DNA of 64,000 bases from Archegozetes longisetosus. Lineage: Eukaryota > Arthropoda > Arachnida > Sarcoptiformes > Trhypochthoniidae. Numbering within the stretch: position 1 is the stretch's first letter; each line of letters opens with the position of its first letter. A model generated the notes under the pieces. That model worked only from the letters and a program-made list of their open reading frames with translations, was not told the DNA's origin and made no database searches. The stretch is taken from contig JAEMBT020000001.1 of NCBI GenBank assembly GCA_018873245.2, positions 4,308,001 through 4,372,000 of the forward strand. The letters run 5' to 3'. The translations under genes were made by a program, and so were the position numbers. Of this stretch, positions 13,940-26,700 are shown in pieces.

Positions 13940-14045
13940 CGATAGAAAGTTAGGCTTCACTTAGAGATAAAAGTAAACTCACTTTGACTAAGAAGAGACT
14001 CTTTTATCTCAACTGAAATGCGTTTTCTGACCGAACTTTCTATCG
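13940..14045. mobile_element. Foldback element of about 106 bp
   Basis: CGATAGAAAGTT near 13940 recurs inverted at about 14034-14045, and GAGATAAAAG of the left arm also recurs inverted inside. The whole can fold into one imperfect hairpin. No target duplication is clear. A small MITE is likely. Confidence 0.5.
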
Positions 14046-14991
14046 TGTCTCAGTAGGCATGTATTGCTGCGAATCGTGTTACGGTATATACGCACGCGTT
14101 TAGGTTTCTATGTTTAGTTAATGCTATTAAGCTTAGAATACTTGTTTCCGAAAGGTTTCAGATATTTGTCGTGTAGTTTTCACATTATCATAGAATTTAA
14201 TCTGAATTAATGGGTTGTATTCACTAAATTGGTATTCTGTTAACGTGTTGCTGATATTAATTGTATTCCATTTTTGGGAGGTTTTACTAATTAAAGGATT
14301 AAATTACAGAATATTGCTTTTCTATATTGAGATATTGAAACAAAAAATTGCTTATTACAATAATACGATATGACTTTACAATGTTAAGCTCGAAACTCAT
14401 AATTTAATTATAAGAAGACAAAACATTGTCACAACTCTAATGCATTGATTTGTCTATCTAGCTACGAGAAATTTTCCTATTACTCATAGTGAGAATGAGA
14501 TACAGTATTTCCCAAAAGTAGATTCTTATATAGAGCCAATAGGGACCTGATGATTAGTTTTTTGGTTGAATGCAAAGCATATATCAACCTTTAAAGCGGG
14601 GTCAAATTTCTCAATAAACAAATAACCAATACTTGTAAAGGGACGCAGATGTAATAGAGTTTCCCAATTAAAAGTTTCGAATGTGTTTTTGCTAGTAAGT
14701 ACTTATTTTTGGGAATACTGTACATTAGAAGACGAATAATTGATTCGATGCCCTGATGAGCTAGTGATAAACTGGCATAGAAATGCTTGTCTTTCTGTAC
14801 ATAAAATATAAATCTATTCATTTCATAAGATAAAATCCTGGAATTCTCTCATTGAAAGAGCGGATGTTTCGATTGATTCAATTGAATGCTATCACGAAAT
14901 TTCTGATCTTCGTGAATTTCGATCAAGCCTTATTTGAAGAGAATCATTATTTGTACAAAAAGTCTGAAGAATATTCTTTTCTCTTATAGTT

Positions 14992-15282
14992 TGACTTCTA
15001 GGAAGAGAAAAACTTTATTTACATGAATTTCAGAATTTTCAAACGAACGTTGAATTCAAGAATATTCAGGAGAGAAATCAGTTGAGATCCATTTGTTTCC
15101 AAGAATCTAATAAAAGCATAGAATTGAGAACAGAAAGTTTACTTAATTTTCTAGAGAAGAATTGTGAGCAAACTTTTAAAACTTTGTTATGTTCCGAGGA
15201 CTTATCTGTTTTGAAGGAGCTTAAAACAGTTCAGAAGTTTACCCAAAAGAGATTTGTAGCAGAAATAAATCTTAAACCAAAG
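14992..15282 (+). CDS. Exon-like ORF ending at a good donor
   Basis: The frame is open from 14995 and reads ESNKSIELRTESLLNFLEKN, then EQTFKTLLCSEDLSVLKELK, then RFVAEINLKPK. It ends at a strong donor, ccaaag/gtaatg, in phase 0. Possible acceptors include aaatcag at 15081. The amphipathic, leucine-rich composition is protein-like, but no family is recognised and no partner exon was found on the plus strand. Confidence 0.3.
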
Positions 15283-16530
15283 GTAATGTTTTTTATGCAC
15301 TAATAAATTGGTTTCTGTTTTTGTTATCGATATTTTTCTAGTAAATCCAAAAAGTAGATTCCATTTTTCTTATTCTTTACATCAGTTCGAAAGAATAAAA
15401 TTGAAATTTTCTTATCTTACCTAAGAACGACTTAAATTGAAAGATAAATTACTTCGAAATTGGTTCTCATATGTGCTGCTTGACTGTGGTTCACTTAAAC
15501 ATTTGATAGATTGTTTTGAACGCAACGAAAATTTTATGAGCAATAACGGGATACAATGTGACGAAAATAGTGAAAGTCTAACAGAATCAAAAATATAGTC
15601 AGATAAGTTGGAAAACAGAATAAAATCAATACTTTTCTAAAATGTTTGTACAAATAGCCAATAGTATACAACTATCACATAATTTTGTAATGTTTAGCTT
15701 TCTCTCTAATATTTGATGAAAACTTAAAACAGAAAGTTTCGTGTTTTAGAACAGATGCCAAACAATTTTTAGTCTAATCTTATATCGACTTTTAGTCAAT
15801 TCAGCAAACGAATGACACAAACCTTATATTTGGTTCAATGAATTGAGAAATTGAAATATGAGATTATGATTGAAAAGAATTACTATGATTGCAGTGGACT
15901 CATATTATTTTATATCAGATTTTCAGTTAAGTCTTTTATATGAGATCCCTTCTATACTGTTAACATTTATGTTTCAATCGAAGCATTATTCATCATGCTC
16001 TCTGAGCAAGTTTTAAGATTCAATCTGAAGAAATATATTAGAACATCTGCAGTTTTAGGACCTTTTCATTATGTGAACTTCAACACTATCCCACTATTTG
16101 GGACTGAAGCAAAAATGGTTTATATCTATTTTTTGAGGTCTAGTCTCAGGTCACAGTTAATATGTTCCTGAATTGGTAATCATAAAAGCATCTATAGAGA
16201 ATACATTAAAGATTTTAAAATTTAAAATTCCCAAACCGATTCAAATGGATTTGAGAAGCTTTAAAGAACTTTTTGCGATCCACGAGATATTTTAATATAG
16301 ATTTGAAGGTAAAATAATACTTTCAAATTAATAATCAAATAATTATCATAAAACCATCTAAGTAAACAGGAAGTCAATTTTAAAATCTATTTGGTATCTA
16401 TTTCGATAGGAAAAAGATTTAAAGAAACATTTGCAAACCATTTCCAATGATAATAGTTAAAGTAGGATAAGACTGTTTTCGCTACAACGAAGTTAATCAC
16501 AACGTTAAACGAATTAAACAAGCTTGACAT

Positions 16531-16551
16531 AACCCTACCTAACCTAACCTA
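16531..16551. repeat. Interstitial CCTAA tract
   Basis: About three CCTAA units on the plus strand, the complement of the TTAGG type seen at 1.7 kb. Confidence 0.8.
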
Positions 16552-17028
16552 ATCTGGCAGAAAAATATAACTGAGTAAATACTTTGAAATACAGATATGC
16601 TTTCATATTCTGCTTGAATATTTAGAATATTTAACTGGATACGAGATAGTACTTTAAACATATTTCATAATCAAAAGAATAGCAAAGAGTCACTGCAACA
16701 TACATTTGTTCTTAAAATTTCAAATGTTATAAGTGAATAACTAGATACGTCTAGTCCATACATTTGGTTCACACGCTACAGTTCTAATGTATTTAGTTAT
16801 GTTCGGTTGACATATTTTATGTATTTCTCAATAAAACTGATTGGTCCTGAAATTCGACCGCAGTGAAACCCAACCAAAGCACAGCTAAACCTCCAATACT
16901 TTCATCAAAAGGACTAAAATCCATACTAGGAGTGTATGTCATAACTATGTCTTCGAATAGCTGCGAAAAATAGATCAAAAGAATTTCTGTTTATATTCTT
17001 TCGATTAAAAGTATATTCTACAGTATCT

Positions 17029-17289
17029 ATGAGACAATCTCTTAGATACTCTTTTTCGCACTTTGCAAATAAAGTGAAATCATTTTCAAAGATGCTCAGC
17101 TCTCTGGTCGCCAAAGAACTTGTCTCATTTAAATCCACTCCATGCGATGTGAATCATCTTGATTTAGTTAATGCAATCGCAAACTCTCTTTCTCTCATTA
17201 AGCATTTAGATTGCAATGAACCTTTGAGAGATGGTACCATTGGAGACAGTGCCGTAGTCAGACTTTTGGTCTGGGGATTAGAAGTCTGA
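17029..17289 (+). pseudogene. ORF cut by a MITE
   Basis: An ATG frame reads SFSHFANKVKSFSKMLSS, then DVNHLDLVNAIANSLSLI, then CNEPLRDGTIGD. It then runs straight into the hAT-type MITE that begins at 17247, stopping 40 bases inside it. If the frame was ever real, the insertion removed its end. No family is recognised; the opposite strand is also open here, so coding is uncertain. Confidence 0.25.
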
Positions 17290-17513
17290 AATTAAATCCT
17301 CTAATTTGTTGAAGCAAACTTATATCAACGTTAAATATCTGTAAATTTGTTATCAAACCTTTGATTAATGTTTAATAACAAATAATTGATTGGCGTATTA
17401 AATAAATAGTTGCTAGGTTCTTTTGAGATTTTTTTCAATACAAACTTATATTTTAGTTTTTAAGAATCTCTGGGGAGAGCTATAGCCCCTAGCCCTTGCT
17501 GGCTACGACTGTG
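17247..17513. mobile_element. hAT-type MITE, copy 1 (267 bp)
   Basis: The left end is CAGTGCCGTAGTCAG. The right end, inverted, is CACAGTCGTAGCCAG. Flanking 8-mers ATTGGAGA (17239-17246) and ATTAGAGA (17514-17521) differ at one base, the 8-bp duplication expected of hAT elements. The interior aligns with the reverse complement of the copy at 21142-21405. Confidence 0.75.
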
Positions 17514-20500
17514 ATTAGAGACGAATGCAATGTGAGGTATACCCATCGGCTTTCTTTTAGTGAGGCCGCTAACCTGATACGGCCGTGTTCTCGTGAAACC
17601 CAAAAATTTTCATCACTTCTATTCCCTTAATTGATTTGACTGAAAAAGCACAACATTTAAAGTGATGTTTAGAAGTTGTACTCATAATAATACGAGAAAT
17701 GTTTGAACAATAAATAGGCTTAAAGTTTAGCTTTTTTGTCTGTTATTATAAGAGATCTAGTCACTAGTCTTATTCATGGTTTGTTGATTAACTTTAAAGC
17801 CGTGTGATTTTTTCTCAATAAGAGTATTGTGTTGTTTGAACAAAGACGTGCATAATGAGATCCTCGCTAAATATATGCGGCGCTTTGTATCAGTTTCAAA
17901 AGAAGTAACTGTGTTGTATTTCAAGTACTGGCAGCTAATTTTTATCTATTCATATCTAAAAGCAAATTAAATTTAAGAGTAATTATTTTTCTTGAGACTA
18001 CTAATTTTCCAAATTTTATACTCATTCCGATGAAAATAATTTGGTTGAAAATGATTACTACTATTGTAATAAGCGGTACGTGACTTAGAACTGAATTTAT
18101 TTTACTCTTAAGGTACAGTATTTTGAATTTCTTTAACTTTTATTTTGCGAACAAATCAAATTTTCGTGAATAGACACAAAACATTGGGTTTGATCATTTT
18201 TTATACGAGTCTCTGAGTTGTTCAGTGGAAAATAAGGTCTGCTTCCAAAAAAGATCTTAATATTTATATATACTTTTGTAAGCTCATTAAATTGATAAAA
18301 CATTTATATTTACATTTTTTATTCAATAATTAAATTCAAATCTCATAAATTGAATGCATCTTTTAGAACTCTGAAGTATATATTCAGTTGATTAAAATTA
18401 TACAACAAGGTAAGCATAACTCTGTTTGAAGAGCTACTTGTGAAATTAATTTTAATTAAACATTTTTTTGACATTAAAGGTTTTTATCCTTTAAGATTAG
18501 ATTTTTCTTGATTTTTTTCAAATTATCAAGTTATATTTTTAATGCTATTTCATGTCTATGCTGTAAACCAATCAATACTTTTTGAATTAGTTCTACTTGA
18601 ACTAAATGAGATTGAAGCGGTTCTAAGGTAAAAAATGCTAGAGTATTCAGAATTTCAGTATAATATAAACTAAATTATCTTGAAATGTTGAGCTGACTGC
18701 CCACTTACCTGCCACTCAGAACCTCAAACTTCGAACGATCGATCATCATATTTGAATATTTATCATAATTTATTTTGAATTTGAATGAAAAATGGTTCAA
18801 AAGTTATTTGATAGCTCGAAAGGAATGACAAATATTTATGAAAGCATTGAAGTTAATGGATAACTTCATTGTTTTTCATTATAGAGTTATTATTTGAAAA
18901 TTACAAAATCATTTTTTCAGATTATTCTGATAAATACACAGAAATTTGTATCTCGAGTGAGTAATTGTCAGATTGATCGTAAAGATGAAAGTGAAGTGAA
19001 GAAATTTTAGGTTTTTTAAAGATTATGATTTTTATCTCAGTGTAGGCATAATATTAACAAAAAAATAAATTGACTCTTACTAGTTAAGGTTTAGGAGTGG
19101 TGCGAATCAAACTATACTTTGAGTAGAACCTGACTGATTTAAGTATTGATAACAAAGCATTCATATTGAATAATTTAATAGTCTACTCCTTATCAAACGC
19201 GATAATTTCTAACGACTAAACTTGGTCAATTTTCTGTAATAGTACTTTATCGCTAACGGTCGCGATAAACATAAAAAGTATAATAAGTTAACTGTATTTC
19301 ATTAAAGAGAAATTCTTATGTACATGATTTGTGTTTGATTCTATTATATAATAGTATATGACATGATTCTGTCAGAAATCATAACAAAAATAATATAATA
19401 AAATATAAGCAAACGAATAAGATTAGACACAACACAGACCAACAAAATATAAATTCTAGCAAAAGTGCTATAAAAACTGCAATCTACTTCTCATATGCTT
19501 CCGGAAAATCATTTCAAGCGATAAATTCTGAATGTTTTAATCAAATAAAACAAATTCAAAATCCAATATGAGGATTGAGAAATTTCATAAATTTGATGGC
19601 TCTTTAATCTAATTGAACCTACAAATGCCTAGAAGTAATCTAATCAATCGATTGCTTCTGCTGAATATTATGTTGAAATCTTTGGTTTTACAGACGACAA
19701 GAGATCCATTAAATTTGATTTGATTTGATTCTATTTGATTTATGGCGGATGACTGTTGCAAAAAACTTTTTCATTTGAGAACAAACTTCAAGGTAAAATC
19801 TGATTTCAATTTCAAAATTTAGTTTAGATGCTATTTGCCGAGAGAATATAGCTTTTACTGAGCATATGTCAGGGCTAATACCTATTCATAATTGCAATAG
19901 AGATACACACGTTACAACATTTAAATTTATTCTTAGACTTAAACCTCACAAAAGTATTATTCAGATTGGAATAAAACTTTAAAGAATGCAAATATGAATA
20001 ACTGAAAGACAGAAATCTCTAATACTAGCGAAAAAGAAATCAAAAATTTAGATTCAAAAAGATCTTAAAAGCACTTTGGTATTCTCGAAGTTCCTCTTAA
20101 TATATGCAGAGCTGATTCGATTATAGTTATGAAACTTTCTGTGCGTGCTTTCAGAACTTATTTTCAAATCATTTTGAGTCATATCACATTTTAATACCTG
20201 CTGAATAGATGTTGAATTTTTCAACCCTAAAATGTTCTAAATTTCAAGTCATTTTACTTTACATACACTTTAAAATTTCTTCTAAATCTTCACTTCAATT
20301 CAATTACTCCAAAGCGAAAGTTTATATTGCTGTTGACTAGTTTTCAAAAATCTTCAACACAGTATTTGTAGTGTATTAATGTGTTTCTGTTTTAAGTTTA
20401 AAGTGCTTTTATGTTATGAAACAAAATTCAAATCCACCTTTCAGATCAATTTTTTAGTAAGAAATCTTTTCGTATGTCATTTAATTTAATTTAAATTTCC

Positions 20501-21141
20501 AAATTTTCATGATAATATCTTAAAATATGAGCGCTTTTTGAATAACACATTTATTATTAATAAACTAATTATATCAACTAATGAGTCGTTCAACTGTTCA
20601 AAATTGTCTACAGAATAAAAAAGTTTTATAGCTATTCGGTGTTTCTGTTTTGCTTTTGAATTTCTATATTTCCCACTTATTGATCTCTGAATGTCAACTT
20701 GTTTCAGATTTTTTAGACCTCAGCGGTTCCATCTTTTGGTTCAGTTACTTATTTCTATATCGAATTTCTATGTTTAAAGTTTGTTTAAAAAAAATCTGAA
20801 AATACTTTCAAACTGCGTATTTAAGCTTTAAAATCATTAAAAGAATGAGCAATAAAGTAATCTTAAAGTCAAAAGTTTTGCTTATAATCAGTACTTAAAC
20901 ATAATCTGGGTTTCAGTTACCATACGAACGATTGAACAGAAGAAAAGCAAATTTCGAGTATTAACTCATTTTTCGGATTTGTTTAATTATTTAGTTTAAC
21001 TAATATTTTGTGTATATGATCAAATTGATGATTTGTTTGAACACCCAAATCAAAAGTAATTGACTTCGAAAAAAAGTCTCTATTCTAATAGTGATTAATA
21101 GAAGATTAGACTTCAAATGTTTAACTAGTTTCGGTGCATTG

Positions 21142-21405
21142 TATAGCCGTAGCCAGAGAGGCCTGTAGCCTTTCTAAAGACGTTTTAAAAATTGAAGTAT
21201 AAGTCTACCCAAAGAAGCCTAGCAAAATAAACTTTGAAGCTGTATTCATTTCACGCATCAATCAATTACTTATTGTTAAACATTAATCAAACATTTCATA
21301 ACAAATTAACAAGTATTTAATGTGGATATGCTTTTGCCTCAACATACCAAAGGATTCAGTTTCAGACCTTTAACCCTCAGACTGAAAGTCCTGGCTACGG
21401 CGCTG
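21142..21405. mobile_element. hAT-type MITE, copy 2 (264 bp), opposite orientation
   Basis: The left end is TATAGCCGTAGCCAG and the inverted right end CAGCGCCGTAGCCAG. Degraded 8-bp duplications flank it: GTGCATTG and ACACATTG. Its reverse complement shares TTTGATTAATGTTTAA and AATTTGTTAT with copy 1 in the same order. Confidence 0.72.
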
Positions 21406-22840
21406 ACACATTGAGGATGCGTTTTTCTGCGTACAGTCATTTATATAAGAAGTTGACTGTTATCTGAAAGTATGTTGTGTTTGAACGCGAGTGAACCTCA
21501 TATAAGAGTAATAATAGATCTTCTGGTTCACTAGCTACCAGAAGACTTTGTATTGTAGTCTAATTAATCAAACCTAATGAAAAGAACAACCATTAGGTTA
21601 CAAAGCATTCGCTTAACTTTTTTCACAAGTTTTACTATTGACGTGATTTTCTTTCTATCTGTGATTTGGCTCAATTTATAGTGATAGGTACAATTTGAGA
21701 TAGCTACAATTTGAAATGGTAGTAAAATGGTCTAGTTTAATATAAATGTCAGTCAATCGACAACTCTTAAAGCTTAAATTATTTTCAGTATAGAACGTGT
21801 TGTAAGTTATTTGCTCTAAAATAGATGTGGCTCTTGAGTAATCAGAATTGGTTTCCAAGAAATTGCCACACATTACTTGATTTATGAGATATTCTATAGC
21901 TTTTAGATGGTAACCAACAAACTTTGCAAATATGGTTGAAATAATTTTTCACTTACATTCAACAATATATCATGTTTTTACGCCAAAATTGCTTTATTTT
22001 TCATTATTTCTGATGTTACTCATCATTAGCAGAGGAAATGTTTTTATGGCGAACAGGGAATCAGTTGAAAGTTTTTCTCAATTATTGTAAAGGAAGCCAA
22101 AGGCATAGTTTGATTGAATTGAGGAAAAAGCGAGAAAAAGCACTTAAGATAGAGCTCTAGAAGTGATGATAGACTCATAAGTGTGACAAAAGTATTATTA
22201 ATCATCCTAAATCATAGTGTTTGCTATCAATCTATGGTAAGTTTTGTTTTAACTGTTTGGGACTTTATTGAATTGATAAATAGTTGACTTCCTTAGTTCC
22301 AATTAAATAATCTATTATTAAATGAACTTGGATTTTTTTCAAACACTTCCATATCGATTCTAGTCATCTAGTTTTCACTAATTCACTCTTCCGTATGATT
22401 AATCAAAACACGTAGTTATCGCTTCACTTTGTTTTTGTTTTGATTTCAATTTAAATCACTTTTGTTTTGTGAAACAAAAGCATCCAAAAGACTATTTCTG
22501 TTGAAAGTGAAGTTCTCTAATTTGAAAATTGACTAAACTTTTATTATATTCGATTGTAAGTCATGTTTTAAAGTATGTGATAAACAAGTTTATCATTTTG
22601 TTTAATGGCTAACAAAGTGACCCAATTAACTATTGAGGGATCACATAATGGTCTGCTTTCATTTTCAGATCATTAAGAAAAAACATCGCATTTAACCTTA
22701 TTTTTGCATTACTGCACAAATTTGAAACTTTTAGGAAACGCTTTATACACGTGTCTAATATTCAGGATTGAATTGAGTAAAAGTTGATTTAGAATACAAG
22801 TAATAAAATACACAAAATTAACTTTCTAATTGTCTACTTT

Positions 22841-22846
22841 TTTATT
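22841..22846 (-). promoter_or_regulatory. Poly(A) signal of the elongase gene
   Basis: AATAAA on the minus strand, 85 bases after the elongase stop codon, in a suitable place to direct 3'-end cleavage. Confidence 0.6.
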
Positions 22847-22931
22847 ATAATAGCATACAATCATTGACGAAAATAACTTTTTATATAAAAGGTAAATTTC
22901 TTGTCTATGAAGTGGAGATTCTTCAATGGGA

Positions 22932-23750
22932 TCAAATTATTTTGCATTGTTTAGCGCGATATGACTGACTATAAAAATCATAAAACATATAGAAAAATAG
23001 CGGATTCTGTCCGACAGCAAATATAAACCATCCCATAGGATATCCGGTTTGCAAAAAGTATAGAATGACGCCATAAGAACCACAAACAGCGAACTGACAG
23101 ATCTGAAGAATAGTTATGTACTTTTTCCACCACAAGTACTTTTGAATGTCAGGTCCAAAACTAGCCAAAGCGTAGTAGAGATACATAATAACATGGATAA
23201 GTGTGTTGCATACACCAAATAATCTAACAATTGGTGCCAATGGATTCACTTTTAGGCATAGCCAACAGAGAATCGGAACAATGCTGTGGTGGTACAGATG
23301 CAAAAAAGTGATCTGTGATTCTTTTTTACGTAAGACGAAGAAAACTGTGTCCAATAGATCCATGAATCTAGTCATCCAGAAGAGCCATTCTATAACCAAG
23401 AATCTCATGGTGAAGGCAGATGTGTCGTTTTGATCAGGATACTTGAAGTTGAGGAATATTCTACCGAAATCACAACTGGCTATCGCTTCGATGAATAGAT
23501 AGGCGTTCGCCAATACCATAATTATATTGTAGATAAACATTGGACGTCTTAAGTCGAAAGGCTTACGACTTCTCATATAGATAGGTAATAAAGTTCTTGT
23601 TATTATCAGATATGATGACGTAATTATTAGTAGTTTCCATATTCCTCCCGATACAAATGGTAGATCTGAAGTCCTTGGATCCGCGATGAAATCCCAATAG
23701 TCGGTTAGATAGTAAACAATGTGCTGACTGATGTTCGATATGAACTCCAT
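22932..23750 (-). CDS. ELOVL: Very-long-chain fatty acid elongase (ELO family)
   Basis: This is an intact, intronless coding region of 272 residues, the usual length for the family. ELO proteins are multi-pass ER membrane enzymes that condense malonyl-CoA with long-chain acyl-CoA, the first step of each elongation cycle. Family motifs are visible: RFMDLLDTVFFVLRKK at about residues 128-143 (a variant of KxxExxDT), the histidine box HLYHH at about 151-155, HVIMYLYY at about 186-193, and TILQICQ at about 213-219. Several hydrophobic segments fit the multi-pass fold. The ATG at 23750 is used because the open frame upstream has no other ATG and a ttgttcag acceptor sits two bases before it, which suggests a 5'-UTR intron. 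AATAAA on this strand lies at 22841-22846. Substrate chain length cannot be read from sequence. Confidence 0.95.
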   Translation of the reverse strand: MEFISNISQHIVYYLTDYWDFIADPRTSDLPFVSGGIWKLLIITSSYLIITRTLLPIYMRSRKPFDLRRPMFIYNIIMVLANAYLFIEAIASCDFGRIFLNFKYPDQNDTSAFTMRFLVIEWLFWMTRFMDLLDTVFFVLRKKESQITFLHLYHHSIVPILCWLCLKVNPLAPIVRLFGVCNTLIHVIMYLYYALASFGPDIQKYLWWKKYITILQICQFAVCGSYGVILYFLQTGYPMGWFIFAVGQNPLFFYMFYDFYSQSYRAKQCKII

Positions 23751-23755
23751 GTCTG

Positions 23756-26700
23756 AACAATTAAGATGAGTATGAAATAACAAAATGTACTCGTATTACA
23801 CTTGAACAAATTTTCAAATATTTTCTACAACTATTGACACGATCACAACAATAAAAACATTTGGAAATCCGTCTCAAGTTTTACCCTATTTTGAAGAAAC
23901 GATACCTATATCGCAAAAGCTTTAAATAAATACAGGATTTAAGTGAAGATTTTCTATAGAAAAACTATTAAGATTTTTGTTAAGCATCTTTAGAGTTGTA
24001 ATAGAGACTAAGCGTGTGTTGGCCTTGACTTAAGCTAACGGTTAATAGCAGTCAAGTTTTTCTACAAAGACTAGTCATGCTTGCAAGTAGAAATTTTTCT
24101 TCAACTTGCTTCGCATCTAACCCACTTTACTCCTTGGCCTTATTAACGACTAGTTGCCATCAAATAACTACTTCTACTCCTATAGTGTGTCATTTCCTAA
24201 CAGCTAATTATTATAACTTTATTATAATCGATATTTTTGTTAAGATAAACTCATATTTCTTTAAGTTGGATAGTCTTAACCTGTTAATCAAAAATTTTGT
24301 TTGACTTTAGATATGCTGCACAATAATTTTGTGTAGTCTTAACATATGTTTTATCAAATATTTGGGAAGTTGCACGAAAAAGTTGTCAAGCTAATCAAAG
24401 AATGAACGAGTGATTGTTTTCAGGATTTGAACTTATTTTCAAAGATAAACATAGAATTTGCATAATCAATTCAGTTTAAGGTGATCTATGTTTCAAGTTA
24501 AATAAAGATAACATGTTTTGTTTTATTTCGTTAGAATAACAGTTTGTATTTGATTAACTGAACCGCAACAGCAATTAAAGAGCAAAGGCGAAGGATTATT
24601 TAAAACTAAAATAATTAGAAACAAACAATGAAGAAGGGTTGCTTCAGATAATCAATTTGTAGCGAATGAGAGTTTGTGGCTAAATAAATATGAATTAAGT
24701 CTAAAATATTGATCCAGGCATAGGGTCGACTGAATAAGTGTATCAGATTTTTCATACAATTTAGCCTAATTAAACTTAATACACTCTACAAGGAGTATTG
24801 CACTTAAAAGCTTGATAATCGTTCACAGCATGCTTTCCATCGGACCATAATATTAAAGATAAGGAACTTATTTCACGTTCAGTAAAGTAATAAAAGCAAA
24901 TTAGAAATCAAATTTGGCAATAAATTGGTGCTCGTGACAGTGAGTTAAACAAAGCAACGACCTTTGTTCTGTTGCTGCCGGGATTATTAAACTTGCAGGT
25001 GTGCGTGATTAAAAAGTTCTTCTATAGTAAATAAAAACTAGATTTTAAAGTTTTCTAGTTGGTGTGAGTGTGTTTCAATTTTTAGAATATTTCTCTTTGT
25101 CTTTCACTAATTTCATATGTTAAAATATTAAAATCCATATTAAATTGAATTTTGGTAAATAATTTTCATGCTTTAATGACCAAATTTCTATTAAGTATAA
25201 ACACGTGTTTGAAATTTGCAGCAAAAGACTGAAAGATAAATAAAAAATGATTAATAATTTAGGAATTAAAAGTTTTGACTTGCCTAATGGCTGTACGTTG
25301 CAAATATTGCAGGTGTGCTATTTATTAATTAAAATAGTTTACATCCATTACATTACTTTGCCAGTAAAACATAGTTTCAACCCAACAGATATTCGTGTAT
25401 CATAGCTATCATCTATTGGTTTAGATAAAATTTCAACTCAATATTACATTGAGTTGAGTAAGTAATTCATGATCTTATTACCGTCTAATTAGTTATGCTT
25501 CCTGTTTATTGAAAGTTTTGGTATTTGCAAAGTGTTACAATGATCTTGAAATCTCATTAGGATGTTTTACTTACACGTAAATTGCTGGCAAGTGGTCAAA
25601 ATTTGATCAGATTATAAATCGTTTAATTATCTTATTCCTACAAGTTGACTGAATATTCACTAATATAAAAATCGATTTTAAGTATTATGTTTTCAACTGA
25701 TTGTTATACTGATGAAGTCTCAAATTTTTTCATCCAGATGTTGTACGTAAAATATAACAATTAAAGTGAAATTTGACTCAATTTTTATGAGAAATAAAGT
25801 AATAGTGAAATGTGTGCATTGAACTAAAAGCTTAAAACCTAATAAGTATTATACTATCGCTAATTTTTAGTTGTTAATAAAATGATCTATTATGGTAAAC
25901 ATTAGTTTAAAGTTAGTTCCGGAGTTGTTTCAGCATTTGACAAACCTTTGCACACTATTATTGCTATTTGAGAGAACAATCTCATTTTAGGGGTTTGGTT
26001 AAAACAATTAAAATTTGAACTTGATTCCCGGAAAGTTGTTTTATATAAAAGCCATAAATCACGTGAAAGTAACTGACTTAAAATTATTGCTTCAAGAATG
26101 TTTGGCACAAAAATTTATTGAATTTAGCGCAACATCTCATATGATGACCAGAAACGCAAATATCCGTTTACAGTCACTGAAATAGGCATGACTGACATGA
26201 TAAGGATCCAACTTTTTACACATTCTTCTGGAATCAAGAATTGCCTTTATGTCTCGGGAGTTTGGCACAAATTTTTAGTACAAACACAGAAATAAACTTG
26301 ATTTTATTGACTTTGCCAATATTTATACGAATTTTAAAATTCAATTTCAAAGTATTAAGCTATTATCCGACTAAAATCGAGTCATTGATGCAGTGATGAA
26401 ATTTTGAGAAAAACTGAATTAAATGAAAATTTTTATTCTAGAAAAAGCTTCAAGTTTTATTTAACATGTGTTGTTTTAGCATGAAATTCTTTAAATAATT
26501 CATATGACAGTGTCTGATAGTTTTTGATCAGAAAGTTTAATAAAATGTTGACCAGAGCTTTGTTATAATACGATTCCCTAAAATCGATTATATAGTCTCG
26601 AAAATGATGTGATTAGATGTGAAAATTCATTATGTTCGAAAAGTATCTGAGCGTAAACACGATGTCGAGGAATTACTTTTTAGACTGCCTTTAGCTTATG

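Larger units (their letters stand above)
14046..22840. other. Spacer or gene A upstream intron
   Basis: It holds two MITE copies, a CCTAA tract and two low-confidence ORFs. Earlier gene A exons may lie here but none could be recognised. Confidence 0.5.

Noticed and set aside
17460..17590. GC-richer block considered as a coding exon
   Set aside because: Most of it is the right end of the hAT-type MITE, and no frame with splice sites was found.
21676..21873. Minus frame with NLSFKSC, slightly like the tentative gene B exon 2
   Set aside because: The Cys spacing differs by two residues and no donor or acceptor of the right phase was found.
23203..23760. Other open frames over the elongase
   Set aside because: They overlap the intact elongase in other frames and have no recognisable motifs.
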